Below are positions 18,251 through 27,577 of a stretch of DNA of 64,000 nt, piece after piece. The notes below the pieces were generated by a model, which saw only the letters and a program-made list of their open reading frames with translations, searched no databases and was not told the DNA's origin. Made by a program: the position numbers and the translations under genes. Position 1 is the stretch's first letter; each line of letters starts with the position of its first letter. Source of the DNA: Paraburkholderia ginsengiterrae (GTDB taxonomy: Bacteria; Pseudomonadota; Gammaproteobacteria; Burkholderiales; Burkholderiaceae); NCBI RefSeq assembly GCF_001645125.1, contig NZ_LXKA01000338.1:62001-126000 (forward strand), in the 5' to 3' direction.

Positions 18251-18916
18251 CAACATCATGTGCATATACGACACCATTAAGCAGAAGGCCGTTTCGACGA
18301 ACACAAACAGTTGGCACGAGTCCGCAAACGGCGTACTCGATGACTTTCTTCAGACACATCAGTTCTTTGCACCATGTCGGCGCGGAGCGACGATGATAGC
18401 GCCAAGAAAACTTTTTTTGGCTTTCAGTCTAGCCAGTGTTGAAAAAATAATCCGTCAGATGTGATGCAGCAAATTCGTCAATCCATATTAAACGGCAATT
18501 CATACAAAATCTTTAATTCACCCTCGCCGGTTTGAAACGCGTGAAACTCAGACAGTCGCCGTAATCCGCCATCAGGGTCCGGGTTGAATTGCGCCATTGG
18601 GAATCGTGCGAGCGAGCCAGGCCGCGTCCGCTCGCGCGGGACGGGCATCGGCAGCGCGCGCCCCAAGCTGCGTCATGCGGCATGCATAGAGGGCACCCGT
18701 GGATATCCGCCATTTCCGGCACTAGAATCAATCCTCAGACGCCATCCGGTGTTTCACTAGCTACCCAATTTTTTTGACCTGATAAGCTTGGCGCGCGCTG
18801 CTGGCCGCCCGGCCGGCGGCTTCAACCCAAGCCCGGTCGTGAGTCGCGCCGGGTGTCCCGCTGCGGCACAACCGCATGCGGGCGTAATTGAATGAACTAC
18901 ACCGAGGAGTTAAACA
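18251..18916. other. Intergenic region, no gene seen
   Basis: The region separates the leftward PotD-like gene from the rightward amino-acid binding protein. It is richer in A+T than its surroundings at 18,405-18,520 and presumably carries promoters for both directions. Short open frames here have no ribosome sites and no recognisable product. Confidence 0.5.
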
Positions 18917-19699
18917 GTGAAAAAACTGCTAGCGGCTGTGACGGTTGCTCTGCTTGCCACCGTCTCGATTGGCGCACACGCTAAAGATTGGTCGACAATC
19001 CGTTTCGGCGTCGACGCCAGCTACCCCCCGTTTGAGTCGAAGGGCTCGGACGGCAAGCTCGCAGGCTTCGATATCGACCTCGGCAATGAAATCTGCGCGC
19101 GCCTGAAGGCCAAGTGCGTGTGGGTGGAAAACGATTTCGACGGCATGATCCCGGCCCTGAAGGCGAAGAAGTTCGACGGCGTGCTGTCGTCGATGTCCAT
19201 GACCCCGCAACGCGCTGAACAGATCGCCTTCTCGTCGAAGCTGTTCAACACGCCGACGCGCCTCGTCGCGAAGAAGGGTTCGGGCCTCCTGCCGACGTCC
19301 GACTCGCTAAAGGGCAAGTCGGTTGGCGTGGAACAGGGCACGATCCAGGAAACCTACGCGAAGACGTACTGGGAACCGAAGGGCGCGAAGGTCGTGCCGT
19401 ATCAGAACCAGGACCAGGTCTATGCCGACTTGCTGTCGGGCCGTCTGGACGCAGCGCTGCAAGACGCGGTGCAGGCTGACATCGGCTTCCTGAAGACGCC
19501 GCGCGGCGCGGGCTACGAGTTCGTCGGCAAGGACATCGACGATCCGAAGATCCTCGGCAACGGCGCAGGCATCGGCATGCGCAAGGAAGACACCGATCTG
19601 AAGGCGAAGGTCGACAAGGCAATCGCCGACATCATCAAGGACGGTACGTACAAGAAGCTCGAGAAGAAGTACTTCGACTTCGACGTGTACGGCAGCTAA
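18917..19699 (+). CDS. Polar amino-acid ABC transporter binding protein (lysine/arginine/ornithine/histidine type)
   Basis: A 260-residue periplasmic protein. The signal peptide (1-22, ending GAHAKD) is followed by the SBP_bac_3 fold with the start motif IRFGVDASYPPFES and the GFDIDLG, FDG and SMSMTPQR segments seen in ArgT/HisJ proteins. The start is GTG with GAGGAG upstream. No permease or ATPase lies next to it, so it is an orphan binding protein in this window. A strong terminator follows. Confidence 0.92.
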   Translation: MKKLLAAVTVALLATVSIGAHAKDWSTIRFGVDASYPPFESKGSDGKLAGFDIDLGNEICARLKAKCVWVENDFDGMIPALKAKKFDGVLSSMSMTPQRAEQIAFSSKLFNTPTRLVAKKGSGLLPTSDSLKGKSVGVEQGTIQETYAKTYWEPKGAKVVPYQNQDQVYADLLSGRLDAALQDAVQADIGFLKTPRGAGYEFVGKDIDDPKILGNGAGIGMRKEDTDLKAKVDKAIADIIKDGTYKKLEKKYFDFDVYGS

Positions 19700-19740
19700 G
19701 CCAGCCATGCGCGCCTGAGGGCGCGCCTGCCGGTTTGCTG

Positions 19741-19771
19741 AAACGGGCTCCGCCACACGCGGAGCCCGTTT
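19741..19771 (+). terminator. Rho-independent-type terminator
   Basis: A perfect 13-bp stem (aaacgggctccgc / gcggagcccgttt) with a 5-nt loop, ending in Ts, lies 42 nt after the amino-acid binding protein stop. Confidence 0.85.
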
Positions 19772-19968
19772 CATTTGCGGCGCCGCATAAAGCCACACGT
19801 TGCGGCAGATCGGCTAAGATCGTGCGATCGAGACACCCCGCCGCCGCACGCACCGGCTCGGCGGCGACCGGCCATCAAGCACACAATCAAGCAGCCATCA
19901 CGCAAGTTTCCCCACTGTTATCAACGAGATAGCGCGGCACGCCGCACCTGGCCGCCGACTTGAAAATC

Positions 19969-21084
19969 ATGCAAACCCAAACCCATCCGCTGATTGCCCC
20001 GACGCTCGGCACCGCCCGTAATCTGACGAGTTTCCACTACGGCCCCGGCGGCGGGCAGAAGATTTACATCCAGTCGTCGCTGCATGCGGACGAGCTGCCT
20101 GGCATGCTGGTGACGTGGGCGCTGCGTCGCAAGCTGGCGGCGCTGGAAGCAGCCGGCAAGGTGCGCGGCGAAGTCGTGATCGTGCCGGTGCCCAACCCGA
20201 TTGGCCTGAATCAGCACTTTCTCGGCCATCTGACGGGACGTTTCGATACCAACACCGCACAGAACTTCAACCGCAATTTCCACGATCTGTCCGCGCTGAT
20301 TCAGCCGGTTATCGAGCAGCGCTTGACCGACAACATCGACGCCAACCGCACTGCAGTGCGCACGGCCATGCGCGAGGCGCTGGACGAGCAGAAGCCGGAA
20401 ACCGAACTCGACTCGCAACGCCTGGCGCTGCAAAAGCTCTCGTACGACGCCGATGTCGTGCTCGATCTGCATTGCGACTGGGAAGCCGCGATGCACCTCT
20501 ACACAAACCCGGACCTGTGGCCGGAGGTCGAGCCGCTCGCCCGCTACCTGGACGCGAAGGCGTCGCTGCTCGCGCTCAATTCGGTGGGCAACCCGTTCGA
20601 CGAAATCCACAGCTTCTGCTGGTCGGATCTGCGCGGCCGTTACGGCGACCGTTTCCCGATTCCGAACGGCTCGATCTCGGTCACGATCGAACTGCGCGGC
20701 CAGCGCGACGTGACGTACGAGTACGCAGAGCGCGACGCGCAGGCGATCATTGAATATCTGACCTCGCGCGGCGTGATTGACGGCACGGCCGCCCCGCTGC
20801 CGCCGCTCGAATTCGCCGCCACGCCGCTCGCCGGCGCGGAACCGCTGGTCGCGCCGATCAGCGGCGTGCTGGTGTACCGCTGCGAAGTGGGCACGTGGGT
20901 CGACGTCGGTCAGGAAATCGCCGATATCGTCGACCCGCTGACGGACCACGTTGTTACGCTCAAGAGCGGAGTGGCCGGCGTGCTGTACGCGCGGCATCTG
21001 ACGCGCTTCGCGACGGCCGGCCTGGAGTTCGCGCGCGTCGCCGGTGCGAAGGCTTTCCGCAGCGGCTCGCTGCTGAGCAACTAG
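19969..21084 (+). CDS. Succinylglutamate desuccinylase/aspartoacylase family metallohydrolase
   Basis: A 371-residue zinc hydrolase of the M14-like AstE/AspA family. The zinc motif HADE is at about residues 41-44 and a further ligand in LDLHCDW near 166; a C-terminal beta-barrel-like domain (about 285-370) is also typical. The family cleaves N-acyl amino acids, but the substrate here is unknown. The ATG at 19969 is used; a TTG at 19960 is also in frame. It follows the terminator of the amino-acid binding protein, so the two may be separate transcripts. Confidence 0.85.
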   Translation: MQTQTHPLIAPTLGTARNLTSFHYGPGGGQKIYIQSSLHADELPGMLVTWALRRKLAALEAAGKVRGEVVIVPVPNPIGLNQHFLGHLTGRFDTNTAQNFNRNFHDLSALIQPVIEQRLTDNIDANRTAVRTAMREALDEQKPETELDSQRLALQKLSYDADVVLDLHCDWEAAMHLYTNPDLWPEVEPLARYLDAKASLLALNSVGNPFDEIHSFCWSDLRGRYGDRFPIPNGSISVTIELRGQRDVTYEYAERDAQAIIEYLTSRGVIDGTAAPLPPLEFAATPLAGAEPLVAPISGVLVYRCEVGTWVDVGQEIADIVDPLTDHVVTLKSGVAGVLYARHLTRFATAGLEFARVAGAKAFRSGSLLSN

Positions 21085-21095
21085 GCTCGACCAGG

Positions 21096-21130
21096 CTGAA
21101 CCCGGCTCAGCCGGGCTTCACCCGGTTCAG
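21096..21130. terminator. Candidate bidirectional terminator between convergent genes
   Basis: Nested inverted repeats occur here: an inner cccgg-ctcag-ccggg hairpin (21101-21115) and outer arms ctgaacccgg / cccggttcag with one mismatch. They lie between the metallohydrolase stop and the convergent MetQ-like gene, touching its stop codon. There is no clear T-run, so this is a weak call. Confidence 0.35.
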
Positions 21131-21945
21131 AACGCCGGGATGATCGCGCCTTTGAATTGCGTGTCGATGTACTTGCGCACTTCATCGGACTCGTACGCCG
21201 CGACCAGCTTCTTCACCCACGGCCGATCGCGGTCCTGCGCGCGCACCGCGATCAGATTGGCGTACGGCCCCTTCAGGTCTTCGATCGCGATCGCGTCTTT
21301 GGTCGGCTGCAGGCCGGCTTTGACCGCGTAGTCGGTATTGATCGAGGCCGCGTCGAGGTCGCCGAGCGCGCGCGGCAACTGCGCGGCGTCGAGTTCCACC
21401 AGCTTGATCTTCTTCGGATTGGCGGCCACGTCGAGCGGGGTTGCGTTGACCCCGCTCGTGCCGACACCCGGCTTCAGTGTGATCACGCCGTACTTCTGCA
21501 AAAGCAGCAGCGCGCGGTTGCCGTTGGAGGGGTCATTCTGGATGCCGACCTTCGCCCCTTCCGGCAAGTCCTTGAGCGATTTGAGTTTCTTCGAATAGAA
21601 GCCCATTGGCGACACGTACGTCAGCCCGACGTTGACGATCTTGTAGCCGCGCTGCTTGATCTGGCTATCGAGAAACGGCTGGTGCTGAAAGCCGTTGGCG
21701 TCGAGGTCGCCGGCATCGAGCGCCGCGTTCGGCTGCACGTAATCGTTGAACTCGATGACCTTGACGTTCAAGCCCTCGCGCGCCGCCACCTTCGTGACCA
21801 CCGACCAGATTTGCGCATCCGGCCCGCTCATCGTGCCGACTTTGAGCTGGGCGTCGTCGGCGTGCGCAAACGTTGCCGTCAGCGAAAAGGCGGCCGAAAA
21901 CGCGGCCACGGTGAACAGATTCTGAATAACTCTCCGGCGTTGCAT
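21127..21945 (-). CDS. MetQ/NlpA-family methionine-type ABC binding protein
   Basis: A 272-residue periplasmic protein. The signal peptide ends near TFAHADD and the NlpA/MetQ fold has KVIEFNDYVQPNAAL, NGFQHQPFLD and QNDPSNGNRALLLL motifs. Unlike many MetQ proteins it has no lipobox cysteine, so it should be soluble in the periplasm. No metN or metI is adjacent. The ribosome site AGGGGA precedes the ATG. D/L-methionine is the family's usual ligand; the actual ligand is inferred. Confidence 0.9.
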   Translation of the reverse strand: MQRRRVIQNLFTVAAFSAAFSLTATFAHADDAQLKVGTMSGPDAQIWSVVTKVAAREGLNVKVIEFNDYVQPNAALDAGDLDANGFQHQPFLDSQIKQRGYKIVNVGLTYVSPMGFYSKKLKSLKDLPEGAKVGIQNDPSNGNRALLLLQKYGVITLKPGVGTSGVNATPLDVAANPKKIKLVELDAAQLPRALGDLDAASINTDYAVKAGLQPTKDAIAIEDLKGPYANLIAVRAQDRDRPWVKKLVAAYESDEVRKYIDTQFKGAIIPAF

Positions 21946-22101
21946 GCGTTTCCCCTAAGCGATTGGAATGACAGGCGCGCATCGTCGCATGCGCTCGCCG
22001 AGCACGAAAACCAATCGTTTTTCACACGCTTATAAGCACGATCCGGAAAAAGCTTATGCGCACCGTGCCTTGCGCAAATTCAATGCGCGCGGCTATGTGA
22101 G

Positions 22102-22119
22102 TGTCGCGCCGGCGCGACA
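22102..22119. promoter_or_regulatory. Perfect 18-bp palindrome upstream of the porin gene
   Basis: The sequence tgtcgcgccggcgcgaca is self-complementary and lies about 125 nt before the porin ATG. It could be an operator or an RNA hairpin. Nothing in the sequence decides which. Confidence 0.35.
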
Positions 22120-22243
22120 GATTCTCAAAATAAGCGAAGCTGTCACATACCTTACTCTGCGTTCCCTTAAATTGCGGGCCATCGCGCGATCTTGCCAAAG
22201 AGCATGGCGTTGCGATCGCTTAATTTTTTAATCGGAGAAAGTC

Positions 22244-23389
22244 TTGAACAAGAAAGTATTGGCCGCCGCTACTCTCGCCCTGTTTGGCACCGCTGCTCAC
22301 GCACAAAGCAGCGTCACGCTGTATGGCCTGATCGACGCCGGTTTCACGTATGTCAATCACGCTGGCGCGAACGCCCAGCATCTCTACCAATATGGTGACG
22401 GCGTCTCGCAAGGCAGCCGTTTCGGTCTGCGCGGCTCGGAAGACCTCGGTGGCGGTCTGAAGGCGATCTTCACGTTGGAAAACGGCTTTAACTCGGGTAC
22501 CGGCACGCTGGGCCAGGGTGGCGCGCTGTTCGGCCGCCAGGCATTCGTCGGTTTGACGCAGAACGGCATCGGCTCGCTCACGTTCGGCCGTCAATACTCG
22601 TTCTCGACGGACTATCTGGGTGGTTCGTACGCTAACGGCGGCCAGACCGTCGCAGGCAACTACGCGTACCACATCAACGACATCGACCAGCTCACGTCGA
22701 GCCGTATCAACAACTCGGTCAAGTTCAGCAGCGCGAACTTCGCCGGCCTGACGTTCGGCGCGATGTACGGCTTCTCGAACCAGGCAGGCGCATTTGCTGG
22801 CGGCCCGACGGGCAGCGCTACCGCCTCGTCGTCGGCTTACAGCTTCGGCCTGAACTACGCGAACGGCCCGTTCGGCATCGGCGCGGCGTACACGGACATC
22901 CGCTATCCGGGTTCGGCAGCACCGGCTTTCTCGACCACGCTCGCGAACTCGTCGATCACCGGTATTGCAAAGGATCTGTCGACGGTCGGCGTCGGCACGA
23001 AGTACTCGATCGGCCCGGCAACGATGTATGCCCTGTGGACGCACACGAACATCGAGCAGATCACCGGCCACATGACGACGTTCAACGCGTATGAAGCAGG
23101 CGGCAAGTACGCATTCACCCCGGCACTGACGGGCGCGCTGGGCTACACGTACATGCAGGCGAAGGATCTGACCAACGGTCACTGGAACCAGATCGACGCC
23201 AGCGTCGACTACAACCTGAGCAAGCGCACCGACGTGTACCTGCTGGGTATTTATCAGGACGCCTCGGGCAAGACCTCGAAGGGCGCGGATCTGCAAGCAC
23301 AGATCGGCTCCAGCGCAAGCAGCTACCTGCCGGCAGCTGGTGCAAGCACGCAGCTGGCAGTTCGCGTCGGCCTGCGTCACAAGTTCTAA
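22244..23389 (+). CDS. Outer-membrane general porin (Gram-negative porin, Burkholderia type)
   Basis: A 381-residue trimeric beta-barrel porin. The signal peptide (1-20, AHAQS) is followed by the typical start SSVTLYGLIDAGF, a GSRFGLRGSEDLGGGL strand pair, FGRQ repeats and the C-terminal LRHKF, whose final Phe is recognised by the Bam machinery. It has its own upstream region and two hairpins after the stop, so it is probably monocistronic. Confidence 0.95.
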   Translation: MNKKVLAAATLALFGTAAHAQSSVTLYGLIDAGFTYVNHAGANAQHLYQYGDGVSQGSRFGLRGSEDLGGGLKAIFTLENGFNSGTGTLGQGGALFGRQAFVGLTQNGIGSLTFGRQYSFSTDYLGGSYANGGQTVAGNYAYHINDIDQLTSSRINNSVKFSSANFAGLTFGAMYGFSNQAGAFAGGPTGSATASSSAYSFGLNYANGPFGIGAAYTDIRYPGSAAPAFSTTLANSSITGIAKDLSTVGVGTKYSIGPATMYALWTHTNIEQITGHMTTFNAYEAGGKYAFTPALTGALGYTYMQAKDLTNGHWNQIDASVDYNLSKRTDVYLLGIYQDASGKTSKGADLQAQIGSSASSYLPAAGASTQLAVRVGLRHKF

Positions 23390-23441
23390 GCATGCCTCAG
23401 CCGACAGGGAGCCCATGCTCCCTGCCGCCCTGATGTTCTCG

Positions 23442-23465
23442 AAAAGCGCCCTGCGGGGCGCTTTT
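23442..23465 (+). terminator. Rho-independent terminator after the porin
   Basis: A 10-bp stem (aaaagcgccc / gggcgctttt) with a 4-nt loop is followed by a long T-rich run. A second hairpin (cagggagc / gctccctg, 23405-23424) lies just before it. Confidence 0.9.
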
Positions 23466-23540
23466 TCTTTTTTCGCGCCCGGCAAGGCCGCGGCGCCCGC
23501 CTCGGGATTTCCCTAGGCAGACTTTCTCCGGTACCTGGTA

Positions 23541-23567
23541 TTAAATAAATCAACTTGATTTATTTAA
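23541..23567. promoter_or_regulatory. Perfect palindromic operator candidate for the ROK regulator
   Basis: Two 13-nt arms, ttaaataaatcaa and ttgatttatttaa, flank a single C and form a perfect 27-bp palindrome 36 nt before the GTG start of the ROK regulator. AT-rich palindromes of this kind are typical XylR/NagC-class operators. It is very AT-rich compared with the surrounding DNA. Autoregulation and control of the sugar ABC genes are inferred. Confidence 0.75.
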
Positions 23568-23602
23568 GCGAGGCCCAAACGGGCATCGCCCAGGAGACGA
23601 CG

Positions 23603-24853
23603 GTGCGAAGCCCCCATATCGGCCAAGGCAGCAACTCGGCCAACCTGCGCCGCTACAACGAGCGCCTGCTGCTGCAGGCGCTGCGCCGCGCGGGACACGC
23701 GTCGAAAGCCGACCTGGCGCGCCTCGCCAATCTGACGAGCACGGCCGTCGGCAGCATCATCACGTCGCTCCACGAAGCCAGGCTGATCGAATTCACCGGC
23801 CGCCGGGTCGAGGGCCAACGCGGCCAGCCCGCCTCCCTGATCCGTCTCGACCCCCGCGGCGCCTTCGGCATCGGCGTGCGGCTGGACCGGACCAGCATGG
23901 AAACAGTGCTGGTGAATTTTGCCGGTGAGGTGCTGGGGCGCCACGCGCATGACATGGTGCTGCCCCACCCGGCGCAGGTGCTCGAGATCGTGCAACGCGA
24001 TATTCACGCGCTGTTGCCTTTGCTGACGCATGACGAGCGCGAACGGCTGAGCGGCATCGGCATCGCGCAGCCGTACAACCTGGGCAGCTGGCTGCGTGAA
24101 CTCGGCCTGCCGGCCGACTCATTCAGCGCCTGGGCGGAGACGGATTTCGCCAGCGAGCTCGGCCAGGCGCTGTCGATGCCGGTATTCAGCGAGAACGACG
24201 GCAACGCCGCGGCGATCGCAGAACTGTTCTACGGCCGCGGCCGCCAATGCGACGATTTCGCCTATCTGTTTCTCGGGCCGGCGATCGGCGGCGGCGTCGC
24301 CGTCGACGGCGATTGTCTGCGTGGCGTGAGCGGCAATGCCGGCGATATCGGCGTGATGCCGGTGCCGCCCAGCCGTCTGCCGTCCGCGCCTCAACCGAAC
24401 GGCCCGTGGGACATCCTGCTTTCGCGCGCCTCGCTCAATGCGCTCACGCGGCACCTGCGTTACAGCGGCGAAGCGGTTGAGAATCGCGCCGCGCTCGAAG
24501 CAAGCATTGCGCGCGGCCTGCCCGCCGTCGACGAATGGCTCGACGATTGCGTCGACGCGCTCGCGCCCGCCCTGCGCGCGATGCTGTGCGTGCTCGACGT
24601 GCCGGTCGTGGTGATCGACGCCGACGTCGACGCCGGCCTGATCGATACGCTGATGAAGCGCCTGCGCCGCGCTCTCGCGATCACCGCGCCGGAAGCGCGC
24701 GGCATCCCGGCGCTCATGCGCGGCACCTTCGGCTCCGATGCGGGCGCGATCGGCGCCGCCACGCTGCCGATGTTTTTCAATTTTTCGCCGCGCGCAGGGA
24801 TTCTCAAAGGCGCCGGTGCTCAATCGCAGGAGGTGAATCATGTCCAGTTCTAG
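23603..24853 (+). CDS. ROK-family transcriptional regulator
   Basis: A 416-residue regulator with an N-terminal winged helix ([13 protein letters not shown] through [19 protein letters not shown], about 15-70) and a sugar-kinase-like ROK domain ([12 protein letters not shown] near 200, [12 protein letters not shown] near 245). The usual ROK His and Cys zinc motif after the NAG element is missing. The GTG start at 23603 follows CAGGAGA; a TTG at 23555 inside the palindrome is rejected. The gene overlaps the ABC ATPase start by 14 nt, so it probably represses its own operon in response to the imported sugar. Confidence 0.88.
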   Translation: MRSPHIGQGSNSANLRRYNERLLLQALRRAGHASKADLARLANLTSTAVGSIITSLHEARLIEFTGRRVEGQRGQPASLIRLDPRGAFGIGVRLDRTSMETVLVNFAGEVLGRHAHDMVLPHPAQVLEIVQRDIHALLPLLTHDERERLSGIGIAQPYNLGSWLRELGLPADSFSAWAETDFASELGQALSMPVFSENDGNAAAIAELFYGRGRQCDDFAYLFLGPAIGGGVAVDGDCLRGVSGNAGDIGVMPVPPSRLPSAPQPNGPWDILLSRASLNALTRHLRYSGEAVENRAALEASIARGLPAVDEWLDDCVDALAPALRAMLCVLDVPVVVIDADVDAGLIDTLMKRLRRALAITAPEARGIPALMRGTFGSDAGAIGAATLPMFFNFSPRAGILKGAGAQSQEVNHVQF

Positions 24854-26393
24854 GCCCACATCCGCGCTGCTGGAGATGCGCGGCATCAGCAAGACCTTTC
24901 CCGGTGTACGCGCTCTCGACAACGTGCGCCTCGCCGTGCATCCCGGTGAAATCCATTCGCTGATGGGCGAGAACGGCGCAGGCAAATCCACCCTGATGAA
25001 GATCCTGTCCGGCGCATATCAGGCCGATCCCGGCGGAGAAATTCTCATCGACGGCAAGGCGGCGGCGATCGACGGCCCGCTGGCGGCTCGCGCGCTTGGC
25101 GTGGCCGTGATCTATCAGGAACTGAGCCTCGCGCCGAATCTGACGGTGGCTGAAAACATCCACGCGGGGCGCGAACTGCGCAAAGGCGGCCGCGCCTGGG
25201 GCATGATCGACCGCGCCACGATGGAGCGCGATTGCGAGGACGTGCTCAAGCGCCTCGGCGCGAGCTTCGGTCCGCACACGCTGGTGGGCGGGCTGTCGAT
25301 CGCCGAGCAACAGCTGGTGGAGATCGCGCGGGCCGTGCATACCCGCTGCCGCATTCTGGTGATGGACGAGCCCACCACGCCGCTGTCCTCGCGCGAAACC
25401 GACCGGCTCTTTCAACTGATCCGGCAGTTGCGCGCCGAGGGGCTGGCGATCATCTATATCAGCCATCGCATGGCCGAGATCTATGAACTTTCCGATCGCG
25501 TCTCGGTGCTGCGCGACGGCACCTATGTCGGCACGCTCGAGCGCGCGGACCTCACCGCGGAAAGCCTGGTGAGCATGATGGTAGGCCGCGATATTTCGGG
25601 GTTCTACAAGAAGGAACACGCGCCGTACGATCCGGGCAAAGTCGTGCTGCGGGTGCGGGACGTCGCCGACGCCGGGCGCGTGCGCGGTTGCAGTCTGGAC
25701 GTGCACGCGGGCGAGGTGCTCGGCATCGCGGGCCTCGTCGGCGCGGGGCGCACCGAGCTGGCGCGGCTGATTTTCGGCGCCGAAGCGCGTGTGCGCGGCG
25801 AGGTCGCCATCGACGGCCGCACGCTGGCACTGCACTCCCCGCGCGAGGCCATCGACGCCGGCCTCGTCTACCTGACGGAAGACCGCAAGCGCCAGGGACT
25901 CTTTCTCGACATGAGCGTGCGCGACAACGTCAACGTCTCGGTCTGCGGCCGCGACGCACGCCTGGGCGTGCTCGACCGCAGCCGCGGCGCGACCCGCGCG
26001 CGCGAGGCGATCGCCTCGCTATCCATCCGCGTGCCGAATGCGAAGGTCAACGCCGGTGCCCTGTCGGGCGGCAACCAGCAGAAAGTGCTGCTCTCGCGCC
26101 TGCTGCAGACCCAGCCGCGCGTGCTGATTCTGGATGAGCCGACTCGCGGCGTGGACATCGGCGCGAAATCGGAGATCTACCGCATCATCAACGAGCTGGC
26201 GAAGTCCGGCGTGGCCATCATCGTCATTTCGAGCGAGTTGCCCGAGATCATTGGCGTAGCCGACCGCGTGCTGGTCATGCGCGAGGGCGTGATCGCAGGT
26301 GAGCTCGGCGGGTACACCGCCAGGCCGATCAGTCAGGAAGCCATCATAGAACTGGCGACGGGTTCGCGGCCCGCATTGGGCGAAGCCGCCTGA
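24840..26393 (+). CDS. Sugar ABC transporter ATPase (RbsA/MglA type)
   Basis: A 517-residue double-domain ATPase energising import of a monosaccharide. The first domain has Walker [10 protein letters not shown] and Walker B LVMDEPT. The second has a degenerate P-loop (GLVGAGRTE), signature LSGGNQQK and Walker B LILDEPT; asymmetric halves are normal in this family. In the first domain the signature reads LSIAEQQ, also usual. A strong AGGAGG site lies inside the end of the ROK gene. Confidence 0.95.
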   Translation: MSSSRPTSALLEMRGISKTFPGVRALDNVRLAVHPGEIHSLMGENGAGKSTLMKILSGAYQADPGGEILIDGKAAAIDGPLAARALGVAVIYQELSLAPNLTVAENIHAGRELRKGGRAWGMIDRATMERDCEDVLKRLGASFGPHTLVGGLSIAEQQLVEIARAVHTRCRILVMDEPTTPLSSRETDRLFQLIRQLRAEGLAIIYISHRMAEIYELSDRVSVLRDGTYVGTLERADLTAESLVSMMVGRDISGFYKKEHAPYDPGKVVLRVRDVADAGRVRGCSLDVHAGEVLGIAGLVGAGRTELARLIFGAEARVRGEVAIDGRTLALHSPREAIDAGLVYLTEDRKRQGLFLDMSVRDNVNVSVCGRDARLGVLDRSRGATRAREAIASLSIRVPNAKVNAGALSGGNQQKVLLSRLLQTQPRVLILDEPTRGVDIGAKSEIYRIINELAKSGVAIIVISSELPEIIGVADRVLVMREGVIAGELGGYTARPISQEAIIELATGSRPALGEAA

Positions 26394-26433
26394 TCCGCTG
26401 AAAGCATTCCCACATCATATTCAGGAGTACGAC

Positions 26434-27471
26434 ATGCACAACACCGCCAAGCATCCGGAGGTCGAGACGATCTCCACCGCGAAGACACCAGGCCAGTCCA
26501 AGCGGCGCGCCGGGATTGAACACAAGGAGCGCATGCAGACGCTGATGCGCACCGCGGGCATGCTGCCGGTGCTGGTGCTGCTGTGCATCGGTTTTGGCAT
26601 TGGGACCGACGGATTCTTCACCTTGCAGAACCTGTCGATCGTCACGCAGCAGGCGTCGATCAACATTGTGCTGGCCGCGGGCATGACTTTCGTCATTCTC
26701 ACCGGCGGCATCGATCTGTCGGTCGGCTCGGTGCTCGCCGCCGCGGCCGTCACCGCGCTGCTGGCGTCGAACATTCCCGGCTGGGGCTGGCTTGGCGTGC
26801 CCGTGGCGCTGCTCGTCGGGCTGGGCTTCGGCCTCATCAACGGCGGGCTGATCGCCTTGCTGCGGCTGCCGCCGTTCATCGTCACGCTCGGCGCGCTTAC
26901 CGCGGTGCGCGGCATCGCGCGCCTGATCGGCCATGACACGACCCTCTACAATCCGCAATTGCCGTTCGCCTTCATCGGCAATGATTCGATCCTGGGCGTT
27001 CCCTGGCTCGTGGTGATCGCCGCGGCCGTGGTCGTGCTCTCGTGGTTCATCTTGCGCCGCACCGTGCTCGGGCTGCGGATCTATTCGGTCGGCGGCAATC
27101 CCGAGGCCGCGCGGCTGTCGGGCATCAAGGTGTGGGGCATCCAGATCTTCGTCTACGCCGCCTCCGGGGTGCTCGCCGGGCTGGGCGCGGTGATGTCCGC
27201 CGCCCGTCTGTATGCGGCCAACGGTCTGCAGCTCGGCCAATCGTACGAACTCGATGCCATCGCCGCGGTCATCCTGGGCGGCACCAGTTTTGTGGGCGGC
27301 GTGGGGTCGATTGTCGGGACCTTGATCGGCGCGCTGATCATCGCCGTGCTCACGAACGGACTGGTGCTGCTCGGCGTGTCCGATATCTGGCAATACATCA
27401 TCAAGGGGCTCGTCATCATCGGCGCCGTAGCGCTCGACCGTTACCGCCAGCGTGGTTCCGCTCGTACCTGA
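26434..27471 (+). CDS. Sugar ABC transporter permease (RbsC type)
   Basis: A 345-residue inner-membrane permease with eight to ten hydrophobic segments after a hydrophilic N-terminal tail of about 40 residues. The GGIDLSVGS motif near 90-98 and AAVILGGTSFVGGVGS near 275 are typical of ribose/galactose-type permeases. It lies 40 nt after the ATPase gene, in the same operon. Confidence 0.95.
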   Translation: MHNTAKHPEVETISTAKTPGQSKRRAGIEHKERMQTLMRTAGMLPVLVLLCIGFGIGTDGFFTLQNLSIVTQQASINIVLAAGMTFVILTGGIDLSVGSVLAAAAVTALLASNIPGWGWLGVPVALLVGLGFGLINGGLIALLRLPPFIVTLGALTAVRGIARLIGHDTTLYNPQLPFAFIGNDSILGVPWLVVIAAAVVVLSWFILRRTVLGLRIYSVGGNPEAARLSGIKVWGIQIFVYAASGVLAGLGAVMSAARLYAANGLQLGQSYELDAIAAVILGGTSFVGGVGSIVGTLIGALIIAVLTNGLVLLGVSDIWQYIIKGLVIIGAVALDRYRQRGSART

Positions 27472-27577
27472 TGCTCTGCCCTCACCCTTACCCTTATCCT
27501 GACCTGAAGCAACAGCCGTCGCGCTAACCATCTGCAAGCGCCCGGCACACATCACGAATCACCCTGGAGACAGTCTC

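Noticed and set aside
22220-23485. A 421-codon leftward open frame over the porin
   Set aside because: The porin on the other strand has a signal peptide, barrel motifs and a terminal Phe; the antisense frame has none of these.
26344-27555. A 403-codon leftward open frame over the sugar permease
   Set aside because: Its composition (Arg/His/Asp/Gln) is typical of antisense translation; the permease is unmistakable.
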